Of a stretch of DNA of 64,000 nucleotides, positions 1 through 9,381 are shown in pieces. Where the stretch lies: contig PJFC01000008.1 in NCBI GenBank assembly GCA_003574885.1, positions 62,001 through 126,000 on the forward strand, read 5' to 3'. Below the pieces are notes generated by a model. It saw only the letters and a program-made list of their open reading frames with translations. It was not told where the DNA came from and searched no databases. Position 1 is the first letter of the stretch. Every line of letters starts with the position of its first letter. Origin of the DNA: Geobacter sp. (GTDB lineage: Bacteria > Desulfobacterota > Desulfuromonadia > Geobacterales > Geobacteraceae). The translations under genes were made by a program, and so were the position numbers.

Positions 1-2
1 GA

Positions 3-101
3 AGTGACGGGAGGGGAATTCGTTGGACGGCAGCGACGTTGCCCTCGAAAGTGGAATGGCAGAGGGATCTCCGGCGAGACCAGTGGACCTGGTCGCAATA
101 A
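3..101 (+). CDS. C-terminal end of a protein that begins before the window (…LPSKVEWQRDLRRDQWTWSQ*)
   Basis: Open reading frame 3 from the window edge to TAA at 99-101; plausible composition, no homology check. Confidence 0.3.
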   Translation, partial: SDGRGIRWTAATLPSKVEWQRDLRRDQWTWSQ

Positions 102-149
102 ACCTGCGTCGGGTCACCGGCCGAGCCGTTTGCCAATAAGAAGGAATAC

Positions 150-653
150 ATGCGCGTCAAAGTAACTGTTCCGGTCAATCTGAATAAATACCCAAGACTT
201 AAACCGAAAGAACTTGGATATTTTATCGCTGATTCTCTTCGATTTGAACAGGCAAAAATCGTAGAGAACGATGAAGAGAAGATCAATTTTACCGTCGGAA
301 TTTTCCGATCTTTTTGGGATTGGAAATCACTTTCCATGATCCATGGCGGAGAAATAAAATTTCAAACAGATGCCAGCCGAATACTTATTGTAAGCCGACT
401 GAGCTTTGCTGATACGGTGGTTAATGTATCTGTTCTGGTGGGTTTGATTGCTTATTTTAACCATCGCACCCTATTCTTTATTGAAGACAATGTCATCTTC
501 TACGTAGTCGCATGGCTTTGGACAATAGGTTGGAATATGACCATCTCAGTCTATAGCTGGCGGCGCTTTATTCGGCAATGCATTAAGGAAGCAACGGATC
601 GGGTTTATGTATCGAGAGAAGACCTGATGGCGAATATACAGGTGCAAAACTGA
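150..653 (+). CDS. hypothetical protein with hydrophobic segments, AT-rich
   Basis: ORF 167 aa preceded by an AAGAAGGAA-like SD; two hydrophobic stretches. Confidence 0.6.
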   Translation: MRVKVTVPVNLNKYPRLKPKELGYFIADSLRFEQAKIVENDEEKINFTVGIFRSFWDWKSLSMIHGGEIKFQTDASRILIVSRLSFADTVVNVSVLVGLIAYFNHRTLFFIEDNVIFYVVAWLWTIGWNMTISVYSWRRFIRQCIKEATDRVYVSREDLMANIQVQN

Positions 654-730
654 CTCGTTCATAGGCGCCCCCCTACAGACAGGCTTTTGCTGTATAATTG
701 CAGGGGTATTAACAAAGGGGAACGCATACG

Positions 731-1264
731 ATGTCACGTCTCCTGTTTTCGCTCTGCATCCTGGCCTGCCTTCCATCGCTGCTGTTTGGGGCCGATACCG
801 ATGCGGCCTGGCTCACGGGTATCCCGCTCGACAAGGCAATCCGGATCGGCACCGGCACACAGGTGGTGATCGAGGTTTCCGACCCGGACTGCCGGTTCAG
901 TCGCCGGATGGTCCGCTACTGGAACCTGCGGCGGGATGTCACCCGGTATGTCTTCCTGATCGCCCTGAAGGAGCACCCCGATGCGGCGGGAAAGGTGCGC
1001 TATATCCTTTGCGCTCCGGATCGGGAGGCTGCCTACCGTGAGGCGTACGCCGGCAAGCTCGATTTCGACGAGAAGACGGCTGACCGGTCGTGCGACGTAC
1101 AGGAACTTCAGAATCTGCACCGGGACGTTGCGGCCAGGTTGGGAGCTGTCGGCACACCGACTTACGTTATCAACGGGGTGAAGGTCGATGGCGCCAAGGT
1201 GGCGGAGATAGAGCGGCTGTTGGGTGAGAAAAAGATGCCCTTCGATGCCGGTGCCCCGAAGTGA
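731..1264 (+). CDS. thioredoxin-fold protein, DsbC/DsbG-like, exported
   Basis: N-terminal signal peptide, DPDCRFSRR active-site-like segment, cis-Pro motif GTPTYVING. Confidence 0.75.
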   Translation: MSRLLFSLCILACLPSLLFGADTDAAWLTGIPLDKAIRIGTGTQVVIEVSDPDCRFSRRMVRYWNLRRDVTRYVFLIALKEHPDAAGKVRYILCAPDREAAYREAYAGKLDFDEKTADRSCDVQELQNLHRDVAARLGAVGTPTYVINGVKVDGAKVAEIERLLGEKKMPFDAGAPK

Positions 1265-1374
1265 CGTTTTTCAGGACTCCAGGGTTGTAATAGTTGGAGA
1301 CCAGTGAGTTCCCCGTGGCAATGAGGTAATGAACGAGAGAGCGGATGGCGCGGGCACGAGCGAGGAGACGCGTG

Positions 1375-1752
1375 ATGAGTAAACAGATTGACATCAAATG
1401 GCTGGTGGAACCCGAGGAAAAAGATTATCCGGCGGCGGAATCGTACCTTGGCCTGATCTATGACGACAAGACAGTTACCGCCATCGTGAACCGGCTGAAG
1501 AGTGCGCCGGTATCCCGATTCAAGTCCAAGGACATCTTCCGGGCATCGGGGTTGTCCTTGCTGGGGGTCAGCAATTCCCACGTGGAAAAGGACCGTAAAA
1601 AGATAGAAAGCGGAAAGCTGCTATCGCCGATTCTCCTGCTGCGGGACGGGCGCAATGGCAAGGTTGTCATCGCAGACGGGTATCACAGGATGTGCGCCGT
1701 CTACTCGTACGACGAGGATGGATTGGTCCCCTGTAAAATCGTCTCTCCGTGA
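1375..1752 (+). CDS. ParB/Srx-like nuclease-fold domain protein
   Basis: ADGYHRMCAVYSYDEDGLVPCKIV resembles the ParB-like DGYHR motif; internal ATG chosen as start. Confidence 0.6.
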   Translation: MSKQIDIKWLVEPEEKDYPAAESYLGLIYDDKTVTAIVNRLKSAPVSRFKSKDIFRASGLSLLGVSNSHVEKDRKKIESGKLLSPILLLRDGRNGKVVIADGYHRMCAVYSYDEDGLVPCKIVSP

Positions 1753-1799
1753 CTTTTTCGACTTCTTAGCGCCATCAAGGATAATCCGTCAGGAATTCT

Positions 1800-3530
1800 A
1801 TGCCCGGAGATTCAACGGCAAATTCAGCTGCCATGCAAAGGGGGCGGCGATTCCCCCTGTTTCAGGGGATTCTTCCCCTCGAACGCTCCCGCGTGCCGGC
1901 CGAGATTGTCGCCGGGGTCACACTCGCCGCCCTTGCCATCCCCGAAGTGATGGGCTACACGAAGATCTCCGGCACACCGTTGATCACGGGGCTCTACACG
2001 ATTCTCATACCGATGGTCCTGTATGCACTCTTCGGGTCATCCCGGCACCTCGTCGTTGGCGCAGACTCTGCCACGGCGGCTATTCTCGCCTCCGGCGTCG
2101 CGTCAATGGCCGCCCCCGGATCGGACGAGTGGCTCGCCCTGTCGGGTGTCCTGGCCCTCATGGCAGCCTGCTTCCTCTTCCTGGCCCGTATCGCCAGGCT
2201 TGGCTTCCTGTCGGATTTTCTGTCACGCACCGTCCTCGTCGGTTTTTTGTCCGGGGTCGGCATTCAGGTCGCCGTCGGAGAAATCTCAGGGATGCTCGCC
2301 CTGCCCGATGGTGGACATGGCACCATTCACAACCTCGTCACTATCGTGCGCGAAATAGATCAGATGAATGTCACCTCTCTCATGGTGGCGGTTTCAGTCC
2401 TCGTCGTCATCATCGGCTCACGAAAGATTTCGATGAAGATTCCGGGGGCACTGATCGCGGTAATCGGTGCCATCATCGCCAGTTGGGCGCTCAATCTGGA
2501 ACGTTACGGGGTTCGCGTGCTTGGTCCGGTACCGAGTGGCCTGCCGAGAATCGGCCTGCCCGACGTGGCCATAAACATCGACCTGATTGAAAAACTGGCT
2601 CCCACCGCCTTTGCCATGTTCGTGGTTATCCTCTCCCAAAGTGCCGCCACTTCACGCGCCTATGCAGCCCGCTACAACGAGCGGTTCGACGAGAATACAG
2701 ACCTGGTGGGGTTGTGCCTGAGCAATGTGGGAGCCGGTCTGTCCGGGACCTTTATCGTAAACGGCAGCCCGACCAAGACCCAGATGGTCGAAAGCGCGGG
2801 GGGACATAGTCAGCTTTCACAGCTTGCCACGAGCTTCATTGTTCTCATGGTGCTCCTCTTTTTTACCGGGCCGTTGGCCTATATGCCGGGGGCGGTTCTG
2901 TCGGCGGTAGTTTTTCTGATCGGCATAGAACTGGTCGACGTCAGGGGGATGAAGAATATCTATGCAGAACGGCCATGGGAATTCTGGGTAGCCCTGATCA
3001 CAGCCGCAGCAGTCGTATTTGTCGGAGTCGAGCAGAGCATCCTGCTGGCAATCGTTCTCTCGCTCGTTGTCCACACGAGGCACGGGTATCTCGTAAAGAA
3101 CATGCTGATGGTCCCCGACAAGACGCTGGGCTGGCATCATCAACCGGTCAGCACCAGGAATCAGGTCATTCCCGGGCTCATGATCTACCGCTTCATGCAC
3201 AACATGTACTATGCCAACAGCCAGACCCTCAATGACGAGATCACAGAACTCGTCAGAAGTGCGACCCCCCCGCTCTCCTGGTTCTGCATCGACGCAGCCG
3301 CGGTAAACGACGTGGACTACACGGCGGCCGAGACCTTGCGCCGGCTCCATGCCAATCTGGCGGCACAGGATGTCCGGCTCGTGGTATGCGAAATCGTCGA
3401 TGAAGTCCGGTCCGAATTTGACCGGTCCGGGCTCACCGACCTGTTCGGCAAGAACGCTTTTTTCCCGGCCCCCACCGCCGTTGTGGATGCTTATCAGCAG
3501 AGGGGGTCCGGCGGCATGCAGGAGCTGTAA
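1800..3530 (+). CDS. SulP family inorganic anion transporter with C-terminal STAS domain
   Basis: Many TM helices, VAGVTLAALAIPEVMGYTKISGTPLITGLYT signature, STAS-like C-terminus. Confidence 0.9.
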   Translation: MPGDSTANSAAMQRGRRFPLFQGILPLERSRVPAEIVAGVTLAALAIPEVMGYTKISGTPLITGLYTILIPMVLYALFGSSRHLVVGADSATAAILASGVASMAAPGSDEWLALSGVLALMAACFLFLARIARLGFLSDFLSRTVLVGFLSGVGIQVAVGEISGMLALPDGGHGTIHNLVTIVREIDQMNVTSLMVAVSVLVVIIGSRKISMKIPGALIAVIGAIIASWALNLERYGVRVLGPVPSGLPRIGLPDVAINIDLIEKLAPTAFAMFVVILSQSAATSRAYAARYNERFDENTDLVGLCLSNVGAGLSGTFIVNGSPTKTQMVESAGGHSQLSQLATSFIVLMVLLFFTGPLAYMPGAVLSAVVFLIGIELVDVRGMKNIYAERPWEFWVALITAAAVVFVGVEQSILLAIVLSLVVHTRHGYLVKNMLMVPDKTLGWHHQPVSTRNQVIPGLMIYRFMHNMYYANSQTLNDEITELVRSATPPLSWFCIDAAAVNDVDYTAAETLRRLHANLAAQDVRLVVCEIVDEVRSEFDRSGLTDLFGKNAFFPAPTAVVDAYQQRGSGGMQEL

Positions 3531-3653
3531 AACCGGGGTTGGGGCTTTGAAGCATTACAAAGGGTCTCAACTCTTGACGTTAGATGAAAAAAACAAGGAC
3601 AGTACGACGAAAGTTGACCCCTCGTTTCTTAAACTCCGGTAATCCCGAATCAG

Positions 3654-5024
3654 GTGGAGAACTCCATGGAAAAACATCACGAAAAGGCAAAACGAGGTCT
3701 CTGGAGCAGCCGTTTCGGTTTCATTATGGCTTCGGCCGGCTCGGCTGTCGGTCTCGGCAATATCTGGAAGTTCCCGTACATCACCGGTATGCACGGTGGG
3801 GGAGCCTTCGTTCTCTTTTTCATCTTCTGCATCGTGGTCGTCGGGATTCCAATCATGATCGCCGAGATGGTGATCGGCCGCCACACCCACAAGGACCCGG
3901 TTGGCGCCTTTCGCAAGCTGCGCGGCGGTCCATGGGTCATGGTCGGCTGGCTCGGAGTTACGGCCGGGTTCGTGATCCTCTCCTACTACTGCGTGGTGGC
4001 TGGCTGGGCAGTTGACTACCTCTGGCTGGCGCTCAAAGGAACCTTCAACAGCCAGCATACCAAGGAGGTCCCTGAACTTTTCGGCACCCTGCTGGCCAGC
4101 GACCTGTCCCAACTGTTCTGGCAGGCGGTATTCATGGGTGCTACGGTCTGGATAGTTCTGGGTGGGGTCAGCAACGGCCTTGAACGGGCCAACAAGCTGA
4201 TGATGCCGGTCCTGTTTCTGATCCTCATTGCCCTGGCGTTACACGGGCTCGTGTCACCCGGCGGCACCAAGGCACTTTCATTTCTGTTCACGCCTGATTG
4301 GCAAAAGCTGGATGCCGCCTCAATGCTTGAAGCCATGGGCCACGCTTTTTTCTCCCTGTCGCTGGGGATGGGCGCCATGCTCACCTACGGCAGTTACGCC
4401 GACGAAGGAACCGACATCCCCAATGTGGCCATCACCGTGTCTGTCATGGATACCTGTGTGGCACTGCTGTCGGGCATCGCCATCTTCCCCATCGTCTTCA
4501 CTTACGGAATGGCCCCTGCCGCCGGGCCTGGGCTGGTATTCAAAACGCTCCCCATAATATTCAGCCAGATGCCAGGGGGGACATTCATCGCGATCCTTTT
4601 CTTCCTGCTGCTGGTCTTTGCCGCCCTCTCGTCGAGTATCTCGCTCCTTGAGGTTGTGGTGGCCTACTACTGTGACGAGAAGAAGTGGCAACGGAGGACT
4701 GCAACCCTGGTTATGGGATTCCTGATTTTTCTCCTCGGAGTTCCCTCGGCCCTCTCCAACCACCTGCTGGCAAATGTTCATTTTATCGGCGAACGCAATT
4801 TCCTCGATTCAATCGACCTGCTGGCAACGAACTACATCCTCCCCCTGGGGGGCGTGTTTATCGCCATCTTTACCGGATGGGTGATGACCACCCGCCTGGC
4901 ACGCGGCGAGATTGTGAAGGGGAACGTCAAGTTCCACTATTACCCTGTCTGGCATTTTCTGATCAAATATGTCTGCCCGATCCTGGTGGCCATCGTCTTC
5001 ATATCGAGGAGCGGGTTGTTCTAG
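3654..5024 (+). CDS. sodium-dependent (SNF/NSS family) transporter
   Basis: WSSRFGFIMASAGSAVGLGNIWKFPYITG signature. Confidence 0.92.
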   Translation: MENSMEKHHEKAKRGLWSSRFGFIMASAGSAVGLGNIWKFPYITGMHGGGAFVLFFIFCIVVVGIPIMIAEMVIGRHTHKDPVGAFRKLRGGPWVMVGWLGVTAGFVILSYYCVVAGWAVDYLWLALKGTFNSQHTKEVPELFGTLLASDLSQLFWQAVFMGATVWIVLGGVSNGLERANKLMMPVLFLILIALALHGLVSPGGTKALSFLFTPDWQKLDAASMLEAMGHAFFSLSLGMGAMLTYGSYADEGTDIPNVAITVSVMDTCVALLSGIAIFPIVFTYGMAPAAGPGLVFKTLPIIFSQMPGGTFIAILFFLLLVFAALSSSISLLEVVVAYYCDEKKWQRRTATLVMGFLIFLLGVPSALSNHLLANVHFIGERNFLDSIDLLATNYILPLGGVFIAIFTGWVMTTRLARGEIVKGNVKFHYYPVWHFLIKYVCPILVAIVFISRSGLF

Positions 5025-5205
5025 TTTCCATCCGGAAACGGTTCTTATCCCTCCTGGTAGCATAAACCATCGGTTTTGCCTGTGCGATGGACTTTACCTC
5101 TATCGCTTTCCCCCTCTACCCCGCAGCGAAAGAATTTGCCCTTGCCAGCCGTTCGCCGCTCTGCTATTTTCTCCCTTTGATTCCGCCAAGAAAAGGACAA
5201 TTGCC

Positions 5206-5559
5206 ATGGTCACCAAGATGAGAAACGTGGTGGTCTTCGTTCGCGACATGGACAAGGCCCGCCATTTCTACAAGGAACAGCTGAAACTCCCCCTGTCGCA
5301 GGAATCGGTCGCCACGATGGAGTTCTTCCCCGGCGCCACCTCAAACCTCGGCGTGGCGCTCGCCATGCATGAAGCGGCAATGCCGCTGGTCGGCCGGCAC
5401 ACCGGCATCACCCTGGTGGTGAGTAACCTGGATGAGCTGTACAAGGAACTGACCGACGCGGGGGTGCAGTTCCCCGAACCGCTGGAAAAATCCCCGTGGG
5501 GAAAGATGGCGGTGGTGGCGGACCCGGACGGGAACCAGTTCGCTCTGGTAGAGGGGTAA
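5206..5559 (+). CDS. VOC family (glyoxalase/bleomycin resistance-like) protein
   Basis: VVVFVRDMDKARHFYKEQLKL… and ADPDGNQFALVEG motifs; ATG at 5206. Confidence 0.85.
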   Translation: MVTKMRNVVVFVRDMDKARHFYKEQLKLPLSQESVATMEFFPGATSNLGVALAMHEAAMPLVGRHTGITLVVSNLDELYKELTDAGVQFPEPLEKSPWGKMAVVADPDGNQFALVEG

Positions 5560-5567
5560 CGCGGAAA

Positions 5568-5702
5568 ACCTGATTGGGACGCAGAAAAATCGGAAAAACC
5601 AGGATAACTGCGGATTTGAAGCAACAACCTGGAGGTTTTATCCGCCGTTATCCGGGTTGCTATCCGTTTTTCCCGCGTTCAATTGCCGTTTTTGAGATTC
5701 AA
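5568..5702. repeat. intergenic CGGA(T)AAA/TTT(A)TCCG hairpin-type repeat, copy R1
   Basis: acgcggaaaa…cggaaaaaccaggataactgcgg then ttatccgccgttatccggg…cccgcgttcaattgccgtt. Confidence 0.7.
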
Positions 5703-5726
5703 TAGCACAGATCAACCGGAGCACCC

Positions 5727-6197
5727 ATGAACTACCTTGACCAGGCACTTCTCGACCGGCTCTCCGCCGCGGCGAAGGATTCGCCGCGCAAGCGGAAGAA
5801 CCATAATCTCCACCCGACCGATGACTTCTGCTGCCACCGGCTCCTGAACGCCGTGGAACCGGACACCTACATCCGCCCCCACTACCACGCCGATCCCAAC
5901 AAGGATGAGTCCATGGTGATGGTGCGAGGCCGCATGGGGCTGGTGGCGTTCGACGATGACGGACGGGTGCTTGAAACCAGGGTCATGGCGGCAGGCGGCG
6001 AGACCTTCGCCGTCGACATCCCCCATGGCCGGTACCACACTGCCATCAGCCTGGAACCGGGATCTGTTTTCTTCGAAGCCAAGGCCGGTCCTTTCCGCCC
6101 CCTCACCAGCGAAGAACTGGCCCCCTGGGCGCCGGAGGAGGGTTCACCGGAGGTTGACGAATACCTCGCCCGCCTGAAAACTCTCTTCACCCCGTAA
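5727..6197 (+). CDS. WbuC-like cupin fold metalloprotein
   Basis: RKRKNHNLHPTDDFCCHRLLNAVEPDTYIRPHYHADPNKDESM cupin metal motif. Confidence 0.85.
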   Translation: MNYLDQALLDRLSAAAKDSPRKRKNHNLHPTDDFCCHRLLNAVEPDTYIRPHYHADPNKDESMVMVRGRMGLVAFDDDGRVLETRVMAAGGETFAVDIPHGRYHTAISLEPGSVFFEAKAGPFRPLTSEELAPWAPEEGSPEVDEYLARLKTLFTP

Positions 6198-6201
6198 GCA
6201 G

Positions 6202-6822
6202 ATGCCTATCCGTCTGATCGTCTCTTTCTTCTGCCTGCTCCTCCTCATTCCCCACGAAGGCCATGCCGCTGCCAAGCCGCGCCCGTTCGCGGGGAACGGC
6301 ATCCTGCTGATTCGCCCTCCTTCGGTGACCGATTCAGCGGAGCCCCCCACAATAACCCTCTACCGGGAACCGGGGGTCGGCCGGCTGGCGGAACTGCCAC
6401 CACAAAAGCTCCCCGGCTTGAGCCAGGTGCTTAAAACGGAGCATGAAGAAACGGCGGTGGCGGTCCTGGGAAAAAGAGGGACATGGCTGCGCATCGCCTA
6501 TGATGAAGCGGGGAGGGAGGGATGGGTTCAACTCCGGCGGCACTGGCGTTACGCCGACTGGGAAACCTTCCTGAAAGGGCGGGTGGTGCGGCTTTTTGCC
6601 GGCATGAAAAAGGATGTGTACTCCTTCCGGCGGGAACCGGCATCCTCCTCACCCGTGCAACAGAGGCTTTCGGCCTCCCGCAGCCTCCGGGTCATCCGGT
6701 TGCAGGAAGAATGGGCACTGGCAATGATCGACCTGTCCGCCGCCGGCTGGATTCGCTGGCGTGACGGCGACGGCCGTTTCCTTATCGTCATCGGCGAGAC
6801 ATTCGACCCACAAAAACATTGA
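6202..6822 (+). CDS. SH3-like domain exported protein
   Basis: Signal peptide; SH3b-like segment GTWLRIAYDEAGREGWVQLRR. Confidence 0.6.
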   Translation: MPIRLIVSFFCLLLLIPHEGHAAAKPRPFAGNGILLIRPPSVTDSAEPPTITLYREPGVGRLAELPPQKLPGLSQVLKTEHEETAVAVLGKRGTWLRIAYDEAGREGWVQLRRHWRYADWETFLKGRVVRLFAGMKKDVYSFRREPASSSPVQQRLSASRSLRVIRLQEEWALAMIDLSAAGWIRWRDGDGRFLIVIGETFDPQKH

Positions 6823-6854
6823 CTTAGCCCCAAGCCTGTGCTATTCGAAACAGC

Positions 6855-6947
6855 ATGAACGGGATCGCACTCAACATGGCAGCAGCACCTGCACGAGCTA
6901 TCAGCGCCGCGGCGTCTTTCGCCGCAGGTCTGCCCGCCGCCATGTAA
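6855..6947 (+). CDS. candidate alanine-rich leader peptide (MNGIALNMAAAPARAISAAASFAAGLPAAM)
   Basis: 30-aa ORF with 13 Ala, between SH3 gene and aminotransferase, followed by an intrinsic terminator at 6975-7008. Confidence 0.5.
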   Translation: MNGIALNMAAAPARAISAAASFAAGLPAAM

Positions 6948-6974
6948 GCACTCCCCGCTTATTCTCTACCTAAT

Positions 6975-7008
6975 GGCCGTGGGCATCCCCCACGGCCTTT
7001 CTGTTTTT
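6975..7008 (+). terminator. intrinsic terminator/attenuator upstream of aminotransferase
   Basis: GGCCGTGGG-catcc-CCCACGGCC stem followed by TTTCTGTTTTT. Confidence 0.8.
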
Positions 7009-7054
7009 GGGAACACGGAACCATCCACTATTAACACAGCATCAGGGAGGCATC

Positions 7055-8359
7055 ATGCGAAGCGACATTGTCAGCCACGGCGCGGGCGAACTGACCTACG
7101 AGATACGGAACATCGTCAACGTGGCGGAGAAGCTCCAGAAGCACGGCGTGAAGATCAACTGGGAAAATATCGGTGACCCCATCGTCAAGGGAGAGATGAT
7201 CCCGGACTGGATGAAGGAGATCGTGGCCCGCGAGGCGATGCACAACGATTCCTGGGGATACTGCCACACCCGCGGCGTGCTGGAGACCCGGGAGTTCATC
7301 TGCGAAGTAACGAACCGCCGCGGCGGAGCCAGGATCACCCCGGACGACATCATCTTCTTCAACGGACTGGGTGACGCCATCGCCAAGGTGTACGGCTGCC
7401 TCCGTCCCGAAACCCGTGTGCTCCTCCCCTCCCCCACCTATACCACCCACTCCCTCGGCGAGGCAGCCCACGCCCATGCGGCGCCGGTCTGCTACCGGCT
7501 CGACCCTGAGAACAACTGGTATCCCGACCTGGAGGACCTGCGCAACCACGTGAAGTACAATCCCCAGATCGCCGGCATCATGATCATCAACCCGGACAAT
7601 CCGACCGGCATGGTCTATCCCGTTGAGACCCTGCGGGAAATTGTCGCCATTGCGAAGGAGTACGATCTCTTCATCATCTCCGACGAGGTCTACAACAATA
7701 TCGTCTATAACGGCGAGCAGACCGTTCCCATCTCCGACGTGATCGGCGACGTGCCGGCCATCGCCATGAAGGGGATCTCCAAGGAGTTTCCGTGGCCCGG
7801 TTCACGGTGCGGGTGGATCGAAGTCTACAACTACGGCAAGGACGAACGTTTCGGGAAGTACATCAATGCCATCCTCAGCTCCAAGATGAACGAGGTCTGC
7901 TCCACCACTCTCCCCCAGAGGGCACTCCCGGCGATCATGCAGCACCCCCGGTACGCCTCCTACCTGGCGGAGCGGGTGGCAAGCTATGAGAAGGCGAGCA
8001 ACATCACCTATAACTTCCTGAAAGAGGTGCCGGGGCTCATGGTCAACCGGACCAACGGCGCCTTCTACATGGCGGTCGCCTTCAAGGAGGGGCTCCTCAA
8101 CCACCGACAGAGTCTCCCTATATCCAACCCCGAGGTGAAGGAACTGGTGGAAGGGCTCGTCAACGCCCCCGGCGTATCGCCCGACAAGCGTTTCGTCTAC
8201 TACATCCTGGCCCACACCGGCATCTGCATCGTCCCCCTCTCGTCTTTCAACTCCTCCCTGCAGGGGTTCCGGGTCACCCTCCTGGAAAAGGACGAAGAGG
8301 AGTGCAAACGGATATACCGGACCCTGGCGGAAAAAATCGGCGCCTACCTCAATTCCTGA
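7055..8359 (+). CDS. pyridoxal phosphate-dependent aminotransferase (alanine/aspartate aminotransferase type)
   Basis: Class I/II aminotransferase motifs NPDNPTGMVYP, SDEVYNNIVY, GISKEFPWPGSRCGW; ATG at 7055. Confidence 0.9.
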   Translation: MRSDIVSHGAGELTYEIRNIVNVAEKLQKHGVKINWENIGDPIVKGEMIPDWMKEIVAREAMHNDSWGYCHTRGVLETREFICEVTNRRGGARITPDDIIFFNGLGDAIAKVYGCLRPETRVLLPSPTYTTHSLGEAAHAHAAPVCYRLDPENNWYPDLEDLRNHVKYNPQIAGIMIINPDNPTGMVYPVETLREIVAIAKEYDLFIISDEVYNNIVYNGEQTVPISDVIGDVPAIAMKGISKEFPWPGSRCGWIEVYNYGKDERFGKYINAILSSKMNEVCSTTLPQRALPAIMQHPRYASYLAERVASYEKASNITYNFLKEVPGLMVNRTNGAFYMAVAFKEGLLNHRQSLPISNPEVKELVEGLVNAPGVSPDKRFVYYILAHTGICIVPLSSFNSSLQGFRVTLLEKDEEECKRIYRTLAEKIGAYLNS

Positions 8360-8405
8360 CATGCTTGAACCATGTGATGCTATTATTGACGGGGGGATCT
8401 GAAAA

Positions 8406-8744
8406 ATGGCGGAAAAACGCGATATCATCCGGCTGCGCAAGCGCCTGACGCTCCGCTTCGGGGTGGAGGAACCAGCCAGGATGGCCTTTACGGAGGACAT
8501 TTCCCCCGAAGGGATGTTCATCAAGACTACGAACATCTGCCCTCCGGGGAGCAGGATAAAAATCAACCTGACCGCCCAGAGCGGCGAAGTCCTCGCCATG
8601 GAAGCACTGGTCATGTGGGCGAAGAAGGTCCCCCCCCAGATGATTCACCTGGTCAAGAAATGCGGGATGGGGGTGAGGATCACCCGCTTCATCAACGGTG
8701 AAGAGGCTTATCAGCAGCTGTGCGGAGAGCTCATGACCCGTTGA
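8406..8744 (+). CDS. PilZ domain protein
   Basis: RLRKRLTLRFG and EDISPEGMFIKT match PilZ RxxxR and [DN]xSxxG. Confidence 0.8.
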   Translation: MAEKRDIIRLRKRLTLRFGVEEPARMAFTEDISPEGMFIKTTNICPPGSRIKINLTAQSGEVLAMEALVMWAKKVPPQMIHLVKKCGMGVRITRFINGEEAYQQLCGELMTR

Positions 8745-8772
8745 GGGGCGCGGGTAGAGGAATTACAAACAG

Positions 8773-8800
8773 AAACGGCACCGGAAACGGTGCCGTTTTT
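8773..8800. terminator. intrinsic terminator between convergent genes
   Basis: AACGGCACC-ggaaac-GGTGCCGTT with T-run. Confidence 0.85.
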
Positions 8801-8818
8801 GTTTGAAGGAATGCCGTT

Positions 8819-9220
8819 TCAGTCGTCGACTGCTATCCGCACGGCGATCTTCCGCTCCCGCGGCCCATCGAACTCGCAGAAATAGACCGCCTGCCAGATG
8901 CCGAGCACCAGCTTGCCGCCATCCACCAGCAGGGTCTGGGAGGTGCCGACCAGCGACGATTTGATATGGGCGTCGGAATTCCCTTCGCTGTGGGTGAAGT
9001 AAGGGTCGTTGGGGACCAGCTTGCTGAGGAAACGGTTCATGTCCCGCTGCACCGCCGGGTCAACCCCCTCGTTTACGGTAATTGCCGCGGTGGTGTGGAG
9101 AATGAACAGGTGAAGGACCCCGCTCTTGATACCGGCCTGTTTCACCAGTTCCTTCACATCACCGGTTATGTCGATTAATTCGGTCCTGGCATGGCTCTTG
9201 ATGGTAATATAGCGAATCAT
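8819..9220 (-). CDS. YjbQ/UPF0047 family protein
   Basis: HLFILHTTAAITVNEGVDPAVQRDM…HSEGNSDAHIKSSLVG…LGIWQAVYFCEFDGPRERKI. Confidence 0.88.
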   Translation of the reverse strand: MIRYITIKSHARTELIDITGDVKELVKQAGIKSGVLHLFILHTTAAITVNEGVDPAVQRDMNRFLSKLVPNDPYFTHSEGNSDAHIKSSLVGTSQTLLVDGGKLVLGIWQAVYFCEFDGPRERKIAVRIAVDD

Positions 9221-9381
9221 TCTTCCCTCCGGGCGGCATTTGACTGCCACCGCAACTGAGTTCTTCATTTACCGCACACCGATTATTTGTGCGTTCAGTT
9301 AAAATTTTCATAGCAAATTATAAAGGATACTAAGGAAAAAATAAACCTGCGTGCGGGTAACTTTCGGTGCCACCCGCCGTC

